Shown: positions 22,730-32,885 of the stretch, one piece after another | How the letters are laid out: the number at the start of each line of letters is the position of its first letter | Position numbering within the stretch: the stretch's first letter is position 1 | NCBI GenBank assembly: GCA_022818135.1 | Contig: JAFMSR010000001.1 | Coordinates: 179,479-243,478 of the forward strand | DNA from: Saxidomus purpurata | Lineage: Eukaryota; Mollusca; Bivalvia; Venerida; Veneridae | Reading direction: 5' to 3' | Length of the DNA stretch: 64,000 nt | Translations under genes and position numbers: made by a program | Notes under the pieces: generated by a model | What the model was told of the DNA's origin: nothing | The model's database searches: none | Seen by the model: the letters and a program-made list of their open reading frames with translations, nothing else

Positions 22730-23460
22730 TTGTGTTCGCATGTACTTTTTATAATCTAAGATAACATAAATCGAGTTTTGAATTGTAGTCGATACATCGC
22801 GCTTAGTGAAAGCAATGAAACAAGTTTATAGTTGACTAATTTAATCAAGTTCGATTGTGAAGACAGCTGAAATCACTAGCGAGTCCGTTTGCTGGGCAGA
22901 AACCAGCACTGATACGCATTGGAATACCATGGAATAATGTATGGTGTTAATTACAACACGCCTTTGGTATTTTCTTTCTGACTATATTTTCTATCTTTTC
23001 ATGACATTATACTTTAAAATGAAAACATTTCAAACCATGTAAAAATAACAGAAGAATAGTTAATATATAATTGTTCTTCTGTTGAAAGCAAATTGTAAAG
23101 TCAACAAACGTCGCGTGACTTATTTGGTTATTATATATCATTTTCTAATTTACTTTGTAAGAGCCACTTTACATTCCTTTTAAATGATTTTTATCTAAAT
23201 GCTCTTTATATAGTTGATTTTATACATGGCTTCTATCAATAAAGCGTTTTAAATCATATTGACAAGCTTCGATTGCTTAGCCTTTAGAGAGTTGCGTGTG
23301 AGGTCGTGAGTTCAAATCCGGCTGCGCCATAACTAAAGACGTAAGCAACTAGTCAAGGCAGTGTCAAACCATTATGCAGCCAATGTGAGCGACCTCTCAG
23401 AAAATATACCAGATAACCCCGGAATCGAAAAAAAAGCCTGTACACTATTTTAGTTACACT
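22730..23460. other. No supported gene; one B-box-like tRNA scrap
   Basis: GTGAGTTCAAATCCGGCTGC at about 23309 resembles a tRNA T-arm, without an acceptable D-arm. The rest is AT-rich. Confidence 0.3.
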
Positions 23461-23462
23461 AA

Positions 23463-23930
23463 CAGTTGTGGTGGGCAAACACAGTGAACACCTTAGGGTA
23501 AACTTCTCTGTCACTGTAAGTGTAAACAGTACTTTGAATCTTCCGTACACATACGTGTACTGCATTGTAGCATGTAGCATGTTGACATAAATTCCATCCG
23601 CTTGACGGTTGAAATAGTTCACTTTTTTGTAAAGGTTGTCTCCCTTAGACCAGAGATAAGAATGTAATAGAGTTGCAAATATGTGCAATCTGGGTTCTAG
23701 TACAATCAAAGAGTTTGTTTGGAATCTTTTGTTCACATATATTTGTATGTATACATATAGCATCGTAACATGTTACAGTATGTTTTATGTATAGCTTACT
23801 TGTATGTCACTTTTAGTGTAATCAACATACATAGATACTATTGCAGTTGGTATACACAGTGAATACCCTAAGGCAAACTCCTCTATCAATGACAGTGTAA
23901 TCAACACTTTGAATCTTAATAGCATGTATT
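23463..23930. repeat. Diverged ~380 bp direct repeat
   Basis: CAAACACAGTGAACACCTTA followed by GGGTAAACTTCTCTGTCACT and TTTGAATCTT (23476-23540) recurs as TACACAGTGAATACCCTAAG, GCAAACTCCTCTATCAATGA and TTTGAATCTT (23853-23918), roughly three quarters identical by eye. The open minus-strand frame 23353-23763 spans it and has no recognisable domain. Confidence 0.5.
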
Positions 23931-23940
23931 GTATTGTTCA

Positions 23941-24044
23941 CAAAAACAAAAATAATATCAAACAGGGAAAGCCACGTACCAAAAACGCAGCCTCCCCAAA
24001 ACGAGCCCCACAGCACCCAGAAGTGCACACCACCAACACACACA

Positions 24045-24103
<59 letters not shown>

Positions 24104-24303
24104 CACAAACACACACACACACAATCATGTACACACACACACATACACTACCAACACACACTAGCATACAAAGCAAACACACGAGGACAAAACGAACAAT
24201 TAAAGGAACACAGTGGGGCACCGCCTTGGAACGGTCAGTGGCAAAAACACCACTGGGGAGCTTAAACCGGTTTATGGTGCGCACCCAACCTCACTCTTAC
24301 CCC
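23941..24303 (-). mobile_element. Dispersed element with internal (CA)n tract (copy A, fullest)
   Basis: The left side reads AAAACAAAAATAATATCAAA, then CAGGGAAAGCCACGTACC and AAAACGCAGCCTCC. The middle is a long (CA)n tract (about 24035-24100). The right side holds GGGGCACCGCCTTGGAACGG, CAAAAACACCACTGGGGAGC and ACCGGTTTATGGTGCGCACC. Other copies are F 15097, B 32695, C 33854, D 34831 and E 60597. Several copies keep only the TTTGATATTATTTTTG end, which is the pattern of 5'-truncated retroposition if that is the 3' end. No pol III boxes or coding potential recognised. Confidence 0.75.
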
Positions 24304-24944
24304 TCTTCACATAGTTTCTGGATATGAATATTATATGTATTGTGGGCCGGAGGCCTTTACTAGAAAATAAACTACATTTGAGGTTGAGTTTCACATCAAG
24401 CCGGTCTCTGCTAACAATCCGTCTCATTAAACACCTTAATCCATAAAGTGTAGATCATGATTGAAGGAGCCTTGCGCGTTTAGACTGACCAGACAGCTGG
24501 TAACTGTCACCATCTACATCAATTTGCTCCTAATAATCATTATTATCAATTATCTTATTTGAATTAAAGTAAGTTGTACTTTTCTTAAATAAATGATTAT
24601 CTCAAGCATGAATACAAGTAAAAGATTCTAGAACCATTTTTGTGGAAAATCATTGCTACATTATTTTTACAATTATATAAATTTTAAAGATACTGCTTAT
24701 AGAACTGTGCGCGTGTGGACTGTCCGTACAGCCAGTGATACTAGTAAATACCCTATTTTTACATACATGTATTCTTTTCTTTGTTGACATACTACATATT
24801 CTCTTAAATCCTAAAAATTAACATCTCATCTAGTCCTTCATATAAATATAGAGCAAATTCCCCCCACAAACATGTGCATAATGATTAATTAACCATTACT
24901 GGACTGGATTCTGCAGCCTTAAATTACTTAGTTTATACGAATTT

Positions 24945-25108
24945 ACGACGTAAGTTCCGTAGCTTAATGACACGCTCTCGAACACTCATTCTAGATGTTA
25001 TCAAGCTCGCGAGAGAGAGGCAAACACCTAGTGCTCAGGCTTAGATTCAAACCCGGGACCTCCCGTTCCGGTGGCAAACGCCCTAACAACTGAGCTATCA
25101 AGGCCCAC
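24945..25108 (-). mobile_element. tRNA-derived SINE, minus strand
   Basis: On the minus strand the head reads as a tRNA: GCCTTGATAGCTCAGTTGTT supplies the A box, and the B box is GGTTTGAATCT, with spacing close to a real tRNA. The body contains the conserved SINE core ACATCTAGAATGAGTGTTCG then AGAGCG, shared with copies at 57231-57440 and 62019-62130 (there ATCTGGAATGAGTCTCGAGA). The shared core after the tRNA head fits a family with a conserved downstream domain, of the kind reported widely in molluscs. Confidence 0.65.
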
Positions 25109-25303
25109 GCACTCAAATTACTTGAAGCTTTCTCTGGAAACATAGTTTTATTCTCATATGTTATACCACTTAGAATATGTATACATGTATGTTCAGTAGA
25201 TAGTATGTACATGTACTACCTGTATAGTATGTAGGCTACCATTCTTGCTTGTTAGCAGAGTTATGTTTAGATAATTAATCTGCCATATATGCTATTGTCG
25301 TAG

Positions 25304-25363
25304 GGTTGCTGAGGTATATCTATCTCACAGCTGAAACAAGTTGATAATTATCAAAGATAATTT
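25304..25363 (-). repeat. 60 bp terminal-repeat-like block, left copy
   Basis: GGTTGCTGAGGTATATCTAT through TATCAAAGATAATTT matches 34463-34522 with a single difference (G at 25330, A at 34489), same orientation. The right copy lies inside the presumed LTR next to the primer binding site. The left copy abuts the broken end of gag. The simplest reading is a remnant of the 3' LTR joined to gag by an internal deletion that removed pol. Confidence 0.65.
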
Positions 25364-27094
25364 CAACAAGATTTCTTCTAATCTTAATCCCCAGTCTGCA
25401 ACGGATTCTTTCTCTCTCTGAGACGCTGTGTAAAATTCAGAGAATAAAGTCTGTTTACTTGATGTGTCCTCACAGATATCTTCAATCTTCTGCATAATTT
25501 CTTCAGTCGTCGCTGTCGGATTCATTTTTATTAAAACCTTTCTTGCTTGTCCCTTTAATGACTTCCTAACAGCTTGTGTTATTAGGCTATCGGGATAGAT
25601 CTTTGTCGCAATCAGGCTTCTTATCTCAGTTTTCCATTCATCAAGTGAGGCTTCATTCCTTTGCTTAGGCACTTCCCAAGAAAATTGGTTAATTTCTGGT
25701 TTATGCTGGATGAATGTCTCTTTCTTTGAATCTGGTATTAGCTTTTGATGAATTTCTGTTACCATTGCCTCTCTTTTTCTAAGGTCCATCTCCTTTTTCA
25801 TCAAAGCATCGTCTCTGCTTTTAATTTCCTTTTCCCTTGCACCTAGTTGTGTACACATTTCTTTCTCATCTTTGTCATGTGTGTCTCGTAAGAGCTCTAA
25901 TTGTTCAAATCTCTGTTGTAGAAGCATTTCATCGTATTTAAGTCTTTCTTCTCTTTCACTCATTTCTCTTTCCTTCTCTATTAGTCTATCTAGCATTTTA
26001 TTTTGTTTCTCAACCTCTATAATCCGTCTCTCTTTTTCTTCTTGCAACTCTTTCTGTTTTTCTTCTTCCATCATAATCAACTTTTGCAGCTCTAACTTCG
26101 ATTTTTATATCAGTCTTAATGAGCCATGAGTTTCCTGTTTAACCTCTTATTCTGCGATATATTTCCTGCTATACATAGGCTGTCCCGTTGAATCGTCAAC
26201 GCCTCTTTCTAGCTCTCCTCTTACATCCCTTTCTTTTATCTTTTGCGTGTTTAACTCTCTATGTTTCTTTGCAATATATGCCATATTATCCAAGCTATAC
26301 ATTCTATCAAAAGGTCTATCTTCACTTCTTCCATTATTGTTATGTTTTTCTCTCTGAGTTTGGCTTAACATCCTATTCACTTCTTGCATATTAAATCTAC
26401 TCTGTAGTGAGTTTGCTTTTCTATCTATTGTTTCTAAATCTAAGTTTGATCATTTCCTAGCTGTTCCTTCTGTTCTTAGATTGTCTTAGCTGCTCCAAGC
26501 GTTCTTCTAACTTTTCTGTTTCTAGGCTTACATCTATTTCACTTTTATTTCCATCATGGTGCGACATACGCTTTGTCTCCTCATTGAAGCTATGAATTCC
26601 GCTTCTTGTCTGATAGCTATATCTAGATATGCTATTTTCATCTATTTGTTTGTTATTCACTCTTCTTCTATAAGCATACTGTTCTTGATTATTTTCTTCA
26701 ACAATAGCTCCTGTATCTCTGTTGCGAAGATCAGAGTGTTCATCCCTATCTACACCAACATCCAAGAAAACATTCATTCTTTCTTTAGCCATAATATCGG
26801 TACCGATTTTTCTATCTTTATCTTGCTCAATATTAAATCCTTCACTAATAGGAACATTTCTCCGATATTCAGTTTCCTACTACTTCTATATCTATCTGCT
26901 ATATTCATGGTTTCCACATTTCTTGTGTCCAGATTGCTATGCATTACCGGTACTCCATATTCTCTTTGGTTCCTTCTTCCAGTTAAGGACATTTCTCCTT
27001 GTCTATATTCTTCCTCCAGTCGGAATCCATCACCTTCTTTTCTCGCTTCTCTTCGTCTCATTCTCAACTCTCTTTCAGTAATATTTTGATCCAT
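25325..27094 (-). pseudogene. PNMA-type gag of a Ty3/gypsy-related LTR retrotransposon, broken
   Basis: Four minus-strand frames follow in order: 27094-26774 (starts MDQNITERELRMRRREARKE), 26792-26457, 26389-26147 and 26080-25325. Together they span about 590 codons, with frame changes or stops between. The last and longest has a charged coiled coil (roughly residues 1-110) and then a gag capsid region resembling PNMA/zinc-finger-CCHC-type and Ty3/gypsy capsids (SLDEWKTEIRSLIA, SLKGQARKVLIKM, FYTASQREKESVADWGLRLE). The coding sequence stops at the 60 bp repeat 25304-25363, and no zinc knuckle, protease or pol follows. The start was set by the first ATG, just left of a TTCAC-rich leader. A capsid-forming protein in life; here it is dead. 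Confidence 0.7.
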
Positions 27095-27397
27095 AACCTC
27101 GCTTTCACTTTACTTTTATTACCACTTAGTGTGCGTATGTTTCAGCACACTATACAATTGATCGTATGTGTTTCAATTCAATTCACCTCTAAATTACTTT
27201 CAAATCTTAACATGCCTGAAAGCACTTTTTCACATAATTATATTATGTATTTATCCCAGGTTTTATAAATCATTCAGTCATTTCATGTAATTCTGCACGA
27301 GATAATCGTGCGTGTTTAGTATTTATACCCAGTTTATCGGGTTTAGATTTATTCGAAGTCTTTGCATTGTGTTAAATAGTTCGTACTTTGAGATTTA
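27095..27397 (+). other. 5' region of the DIRS-like element (includes junction with the LTR element)
   Basis: Somewhere in this stretch the minus-strand LTR element leader (CTCGCTTTCACTTTACTTTT at about 27099) gives way to the plus-strand DIRS-like element. I could not fix the boundary or see a convincing inverted terminal repeat partner at 31.7-32.1 kb. Confidence 0.4.
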
Positions 27398-28278
27398 ATG
27401 GCTGACTCGGACGAATTGTTAGAGAATAGACCACGTGGTCAGACATCTTTATTTGACTCTGTTAATTCTGATGGATCTAAGGACGATTCTAATGTTCAAA
27501 ATCTTCAGTTAATGAGATCTTATTTTGATCAGCAATTCAAGTCACTGAAACGTGAGTTACGTGAAGAAGTACAATCATCTTCATCGTCTGTACTTAAGAA
27601 ATTCAAGGACGTTTCTTCTTCCAAGGACTTCAGATTTGTGGGCAATAAAAAGCAGTTTTCCTTCAACTCGGAAATAAGTGAAGGTTTGGACGATATAAAA
27701 GATTTAGTGAGTCGTGGCGAACAGCTTAAGTCTTTGGAAGTTACTGACTCTCTTAAAAAGAAAGTTCTGCATAGGAATAAGCTTATTCGGATTGCCGACA
27801 AATCCGCCGGCGGTTGGGACACAGTTAACGAGTACCAATCTGATGATTTAGCCAGTAACAGCGATGACGACAAGCGCCTTAAACGTGCCGAGAGCAGAGC
27901 ATTGGCTAAACAAAAGACTCGCAAGCAGGCTAAAAAACCGGTTCCTACGCCCAGTCCAAGTCCTATTGGGTCTAGTGGTACCAATACTTTTTACGGTGCA
28001 CAGGGTCCAGACCAGGGCAATGTCACGCCTTTTTTCGTGGCTCGAAGAAGTTCAACAGGGTCATTCAGTGCTACGCTTGCGGTGGTTGGGGACACACTAG
28101 ACCAGACTGTCCGCTCCAGTACTCGGGTCCAGGATCGGCTTATAATTCCTTTTCCGGAGCCTTCGGTAATCAGTGGCAAAGGCAGCAACAGCACTTGCAG
28201 CAACAGTATGAGCAGCAGCAACTACCCCAACTCATGTCACTCAAGCCAGGAAGTGAACAGAAACCTGCCTCAAAGTAA
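27398..28278 (+). CDS. DIRS-like gag, requires a -1 frame change to reach its zinc knuckle
   Basis: The frame starts MADSDELLENRPRGQTSLFD and contains the DIRS gag core VLHRNKLIRIADKSAGGWDT then EYQSDDLASNSDDDKRLKRA, followed by a basic linker. The expected zinc knuckle CYACGGWGHTRPDC (CX2CX4HX4C) is present at 28069-28110 but one frame back (-1). That frame runs on through a glutamine-rich tail to a stop at 28276-28278. A T TTT TTC heptamer at 28030-28036 sits exactly in the upstream zero frame (CCT TTT TTC), so a programmed -1 shift would fuse the two parts. A one-base indel in the T run is the alternative. The unshifted frame happens to stay open to 28396 and may carry the start of the pol region. 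Confidence 0.7.
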
Positions 28279-28343
28279 CGCTTTCAAAGATGAGTATTTT
28301 TTCCCAGACTTAATTTGTACTGAGATGGAAAGCAATTTAGAGA

Positions 28344-29891
28344 ATGTTTTGTTTCAGAATAGGTACTTTGAATATCAGAAAAAAAATGTTTCATGATGCT
28401 CAAAACCCTGTTGGTGTTAAGGGGCGATTACATGATCATGCTGATTTTTGGCAAAATATTTTGAAGGTACCCGATTATATTTTAGAAGTTATTAAAAACG
28501 GTTATATAATTCCTTTCTTTCAAATTCCGAATAGTTATTTTATGAAAAACAACAGATCCGCAATGTGTCATTCTGAATTTGTTACGGAGGCTGTTAGGGA
28601 CTTCGTCTCTTCCGGTGCAGCGTTAGAAGTGCCTTTCATACCTTATATTGTAAGCCCCCTTTCAGTAGCGGTAAATAGTGCAGGCAAAAAGAGGCTTATT
28701 TTAGATTTAAGTGTATTGAATAGGTACATTTGGAAAGAGCATTTTAAATTCGAAGATTGGAAAGTTGCACAGGAATTTCTTGTTCAAGGAGGATTTATGT
28801 TTAAGTTTGATATTACATCTGCTTATCATCATTTTGATATTTCTCCTTCTCAGCATAGTTTTTTGGGTTTTTCATGGTCCGAAAATAATGTTAAAAAATT
28901 CTACGTTTTCACTGTTCTACCGTTCGGATTGTCTCCGTCACCTTTTATATTTACCAAATGTTTACTTTGTCTGATTAAATATATCAGAGAAAATGGGGTT
29001 AGGCTTGTTTTATTCCTTGATGATGGTTGGGGTGTAAACAAAACACATGATCTTACCTTAAGGGACGCTGAGTTTGTTAAATCTGTTCTATTACAAGCAG
29101 GGTTCCTTATTAATATTCAAAAGTCAGTGTTAGTACCTACACAGATTCTTGAATGGTTAGGTCTGCTTTGGAATTTGCTAGATAGCCATATTAGTATTCC
29201 AGACAGACGGTTGCTTAGTGCCTTGGGTTTATTAAAATCTTTTTCAGAAAAATTGCCTTTTTTATGCGCGGGAGAAATCGCCAGTTTTACGGGGAAGGTA
29301 ATTTCCATGATGCCAGTGTTTGGGAATATTTGCAAACTGATGACCAAACATTTACATAGAGCTATTGAGTCTAGGTTTAACTGGGATTCACTGATTGATA
29401 TATCAAATCTCCCAGGCTGGCACGAAGAGTTATCGTTCTGGAAACGGCACCTTAACAAGAAACCTGTCAAAGTTCTATTTAAATCTGTTCCGGAAGCTGT
29501 CACTGTTTTTTCTGATGCAAGCAACTTAGCTTGTGGAGCTTTTATAGAATGTCAGAAAGATAAAATTTGCCATAAAAATTGGTCGTCCTCTGAACAAGGA
29601 GAGAGTTCTACTTGGAGAGAACTCGCTTGTATTAGCTTTGGTTTGCATAGTTTCCTGCCTTTATTAAGAGGCAAAATGGTACATTGGTGCACCGACAATC
29701 AGAACTGTGTACGCATTGTAGAAGGGGGAAGTACTAAGTCTAATCTACATGATATCGCAATTCAGATCTTTAGTTTATGTGTGAAAGAAAATATTTCTTT
29801 AGATCTTGAATGGGTCCCTAGGAAACAAAACGAGGTTGCCGATTCTATCAGCAAACTTTTTGATATAGATGATTGGGGTGTTTTCAGATGA
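28344..29891 (+). CDS. DIRS-like reverse transcriptase / RNase H polyprotein
   Basis: 515 codons. RT signature blocks in order: VGVKGRLHDHADFW near the N-terminus, KKRLILDLSVLNRYIW, FKFEDWKVAQEFL, FKFDITSAYHHFDI (motif A), VLPFGLSPSPFIFTK (motif B), VLFLDDGWG (motif C, with LDDG in place of YADD as usual in DIRS), and LEWLGLLWNL. RNase H residues follow: FSDASNLACGAF, TWRELACISFGL, WCTDNQNCVRIV and WVPRKQNEVADSI (D-E-D-D order). This order and wording are typical of DIRS1-type tyrosine-recombinase retrotransposons, which copy RNA and integrate the circular DNA with a recombinase. The frame is intact. The true N-terminus may lie upstream in the gag-overlapping frame 28250-28396, with a frame change at the A run near 28378-28388. 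Confidence 0.85.
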   Translation: MFCFRIGTLNIRKKMFHDAQNPVGVKGRLHDHADFWQNILKVPDYILEVIKNGYIIPFFQIPNSYFMKNNRSAMCHSEFVTEAVRDFVSSGAALEVPFIPYIVSPLSVAVNSAGKKRLILDLSVLNRYIWKEHFKFEDWKVAQEFLVQGGFMFKFDITSAYHHFDISPSQHSFLGFSWSENNVKKFYVFTVLPFGLSPSPFIFTKCLLCLIKYIRENGVRLVLFLDDGWGVNKTHDLTLRDAEFVKSVLLQAGFLINIQKSVLVPTQILEWLGLLWNLLDSHISIPDRRLLSALGLLKSFSEKLPFLCAGEIASFTGKVISMMPVFGNICKLMTKHLHRAIESRFNWDSLIDISNLPGWHEELSFWKRHLNKKPVKVLFKSVPEAVTVFSDASNLACGAFIECQKDKICHKNWSSSEQGESSTWRELACISFGLHSFLPLLRGKMVHWCTDNQNCVRIVEGGSTKSNLHDIAIQIFSLCVKENISLDLEWVPRKQNEVADSISKLFDIDDWGVFR

Positions 29892-30337
29892 ATTTTTCAT
29901 GTTTATGGATAGTTTATGGGGTCCGCACACAGTGGATCGGTTTGCCAACCATCATAACAGCAAGTTATCCAGGTTCAATTCAAGATTTTGAGTTCCAAAC
30001 AGTGAAAAGGTGGATGCTTTTTCCTGTTCCTGGAAGGGAGAGTTGAATTGGCTCATGCCCCCCCGTTAGTCTAGTACCACGTGTAATCAATCACTTGGTT
30101 AATTGTAAAGTTAAAGGCACATTAATTGTTCCATACTGGCCGTCTGCTCCCTTCTGGCCTATGACTTTTGGAGGAGCAAACAGTATTCAGAAGTCTTATA
30201 TTTTAGATATTCTACTTTTCTCAGCAGGACAGAACTTTTTTGTTCAGCATTTTAACAAGAACTCGGTTTTTGGGCCGAATTTCCGTAGCAAGGTTTTAGC
30301 CCTTAGAATTGATTGTGGAAATGACATTTGTGACTAG
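29892..30337 (+). pseudogene. C-terminal continuation of the DIRS pol, frameshifted
   Basis: After the stop at 29891 the sequence still encodes the segment that normally follows RNase H in DIRS elements: WGPHTVDRFANHHNSKLSRF, then VDAFSCSWKGELNWLMPP, then (in the 30095-30337 frame) VNCKVKGTLIVPYWPSAPFW. Stops and frame changes split these, so the region is decaying although the RT frame upstream is open. Confidence 0.65.
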
Positions 30338-31161
30338 AATAAATTTAATTTTAGGCTTACGACCGAAGTCTTATTTCCTGTTTATTTTTTCTGGTATAGA
30401 TATTTATTTGAGAAATAAATTTAGTGCAGGGGTAACAGAAATTTATTCCTCTTGATAATTTATAATTTACATATTTATCAGCGTCGCCTCGCTATTTGAA
30501 ACTGTTGTGAATGTATTTAACTTCGCAAAGTGCGTCTAGTTATTAGTGTAGCCTTGTTTCTTTTTATACATAGTTGAGCGACTGTAGCTTTAAACTCTCT
30601 CACCAGGTTAGTTATTTATTTTTCTAATTTTAGATAACCACGAGCTGTCTTACATGACTGTATTACTAGTATGACCAAATATGGGTTTTTATTACAGCCA
30701 CGTGATCTTTTCTTAATCATGATTTTCCGATAATGCCATGAAGGTTAACTTACTCTAATCTTGTTTGTATCACAAACCGAGTGGGCTTCATTGTGCCGAA
30801 TGGCCAAATTTTTTGTGCCGAATGGTTAATTTTGTGCCGAATGGCTATTTTTAAGCCCGAATGAATAGTTTTATTGTGCCGAATGGCTAGTTGCAAAGCG
30901 CCTTATGGCTAGTTGTAAAGGCTGAATGTATACTTGTGCTGAATAGCATGTTTTGTGCAGACAGATTATTTTTAAGCCGATTGGTATTTCGATGAGTTTG
31001 GCGATGTGACCATTTGTATTGTTTAATACAGCAAAGCTATACTACTTTGAATTGTACAAAGAGTTTTATACTATATCAGTTACAGTATGAATTACGTGTA
31101 TGTAGCACTTATTATTGAATTTTCAGTATGTATAATTGTTTCAACGATAACTATTTGTTGA
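30338..31161. repeat. Non-coding segment with GTGCCGAATGG minisatellite in place of the recombinase N-terminus
   Basis: About 820 bases between the pol remnant and the recombinase. From about 30790 to 30970 TTGTGCCGAATGGC-type units recur at irregular 19-45 base spacing. Neither the N-terminal arm-binding part of a tyrosine recombinase nor any other domain is visible here. An inserted sequence or an intron-like spacer are both possible. Confidence 0.55.
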
Positions 31162-31722
31162 GATAACGTTTCTAATGTTTTTCTATTTATTGTACGTTTT
31201 GCCGGTTTTCTGCGTTTTTCTGAACTTGTTAATTTACGTAGAACCGATATCATTTTTAATTCAGATCATATTGCTCTGTTTATATCCAAAAGTAAGACTG
31301 ATATTTACCGGGACGGTAGTTGGTGTTTGATCGCTAAGACAGGCTGTAACACTTGTCCAGTGCTAATGTTAGAAAGATATCTGAACAGTGCTAATATCCA
31401 GCCTGATTCAGACGAATTTGTTTTTCGTGCATTATCTTACTGCAAACGTACTATGAGTTACAAATTAAGGGGTTCTAAGTATTTATCTTACACTCGTGCT
31501 AGGGAACTTTTACTAGATATGCTTGAATCTATTGGTTTAAACAAAACACAGTTTGGTTTGCATAGTTTACGTTCTGGTGGAGCTACGGCAGCTGCAAATA
31601 TTGGAATACCCGATAGGCTTTTTAACAGGCATGGCCGTTGGAAAGGTGACAAGGCCAAAGACGGCTATGTCAAAGATGACATTTACAAGAGACTTTTAGT
31701 TTCTAAGTCTTTGGGAATTTAA
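31162..31722 (+). CDS. Tyrosine recombinase of the DIRS-like element, catalytic part
   Basis: Open from the stop at 31159-31161 to TAA at 31720-31722 (186 codons). The catalytic boxes are present: AGFLRFSELVNLRRTDI (box I with its arginine) and HSLRSGGATAAANIGIPDR followed by RHGRWKGDKAKDGYVKDD (box II: H-x-x-R, the H/W region and the nucleophile tyrosine in DGYV). The first in-frame ATG is at 31327, inside the domain and after the first catalytic arginine, so it is not the real start; the N-terminal core-binding half is missing or replaced by 30338-31161. In DIRS elements this enzyme integrates the circular cDNA. Probably inactive as it stands. Confidence 0.8.
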   Translation, partial: DNVSNVFLFIVRFAGFLRFSELVNLRRTDIIFNSDHIALFISKSKTDIYRDGSWCLIAKTGCNTCPVLMLERYLNSANIQPDSDEFVFRALSYCKRTMSYKLRGSKYLSYTRARELLLDMLESIGLNKTQFGLHSLRSGGATAAANIGIPDRLFNRHGRWKGDKAKDGYVKDDIYKRLLVSKSLGI

Positions 31723-32060
31723 GCACGACCTTTAGTTTTTAATAGTGGTTAAGAGTTTTTTTACTTACATGGACTTTTCAAAGTTAATTTTTCTATTTTT
31801 TTTTTTTGTTTTGTTTTTTTGCAATACTGACCGTTCTTTGTTGGTCGATACAATACAATGCAAGACTATTCCTAAATTCATGACAGTGTTGTGTTATTTA
31901 TTTTCCCTGATTGATGATTTCTTAATTAGGGGATAAATGATTTATTTCCGTTTGAGAGAATCGAATTAGGAAATAACTTACTTTATCTCATCCATTCGCT
32001 TTATAAATAAAGTCTGAACTTCCTGAAACAAATTCACTTTTGAATATTTCTGTTTTGCTT
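31723..32060. other. 3' region of the DIRS-like element
   Basis: T-rich non-coding sequence with a run TTTTTTTTTTGTTTTGTTTT near 31798. The right boundary with the LTR element lies near 32.05 kb, where CTCGCTTTCACTTC reappears. Boundary not exact. Confidence 0.4.
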
Positions 32061-32064
32061 TTGT

Positions 32065-32530
32065 GGCTTTTTCTTTTTTTCACAACTCGCTTTCACTTCA
32101 CTGATTATTTCACAGCAAATTCACTTCACTTTTTCAATTCACTTTAGAGTAGCTTTTACTTTTATAAGTGTATTTTAAAGCATTTCCGGACTAACTTTTC
32201 ACACTTTTCACACTTATATTCACTTTTCACTATTCACAAAATTCACTCTACAGTTGCTCTCACTACAGTCAGTGCATTTCACAACTTTTCCAACATATAT
32301 CCACTTTTCACTTTAATTTCAGTACAATTCACTATTGCTTTTAGAGCAATACACTAAATGTTTCACTTTTTTCACAGTAACTTCACTCTTCACTTTGTCA
32401 AATGACAATTCACTGTTTGTAATCATCGTATTCACTATATCATTCACTTTCTTCACAGTTTTCTTTTCACAAGTAATTTCAATTTTCACATGTACATGTA
32501 CTTCAATTCACAGTCTTTCTTAACACTACT
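32065..32530. repeat. TTCACTTTTCAC-type low-complexity leader of the LTR element
   Basis: Dozens of irregular TTCAC(TT) units. The start CTCGCTTTCACTTCACTG matches the leader just 5' of the minus-strand gag (27099), supporting the view that the DIRS element sits inside the LTR element leader. Confidence 0.55.
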
Positions 32531-32694
32531 CCCTGAGACTCACTTAATTACAACTGTCCAGTGTAAAAACTGTGTATGCTCAAATATAAACCTTTTCCAT
32601 TAAGTAAACATTTGAAAATATTGATAAAAGCTTATTTTATATTAAAACAATAATGTACACACTCACTTATATAAGAGTTACACTCATGCAAGCG

Positions 32695-32856
32695 AATAAT
32701 AACACACACACACACACAATCATGTACACACACAAACATACACTACCAACACACACAAGCATACAAAGCAAACACACGAGGACAAAACGAACAATTAACG
32801 GAACACAGTGGGGCACCGCCTTGGAACGGTCAGTGGCAAAAACACCACTGGGGAAA
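32695..32856 (-). mobile_element. (CA)n dispersed element, internal fragment (copy B)
   Basis: Matches copy A from the (CA)n tract through CATACAAAGCAAACACACGA, GGGGCACCGCCTTGGAACGG and CACCACTGGGGA, nearly identical. Both ends of the full element are absent. Confidence 0.75.
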
Positions 32857-32885
32857 GTTCAAAATATTTTATAACTTTACAAAAA

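Noticed and set aside
23353..23763. 136-codon minus-strand frame
   Set aside because: Spans one unit of a diverged direct repeat, no recognisable domain, no splice sites or promoter; open length is within chance for this composition.
23822..24327. Cys/Val-rich and Thr/His-rich frames
   Set aside because: Translations of the (CA)n tract of the dispersed element; no domain outside the tract.
25872..27268. Plus-strand frames rich in Ser, Phe and Leu
   Set aside because: They are antisense shadows of the minus-strand coiled-coil gag, whose Glu/Lys/Arg-rich codons read as Ser/Phe/Leu on the other strand.
29117..29524. 135-codon minus-strand frame
   Set aside because: Antisense shadow of the DIRS reverse transcriptase/RNase H frame.
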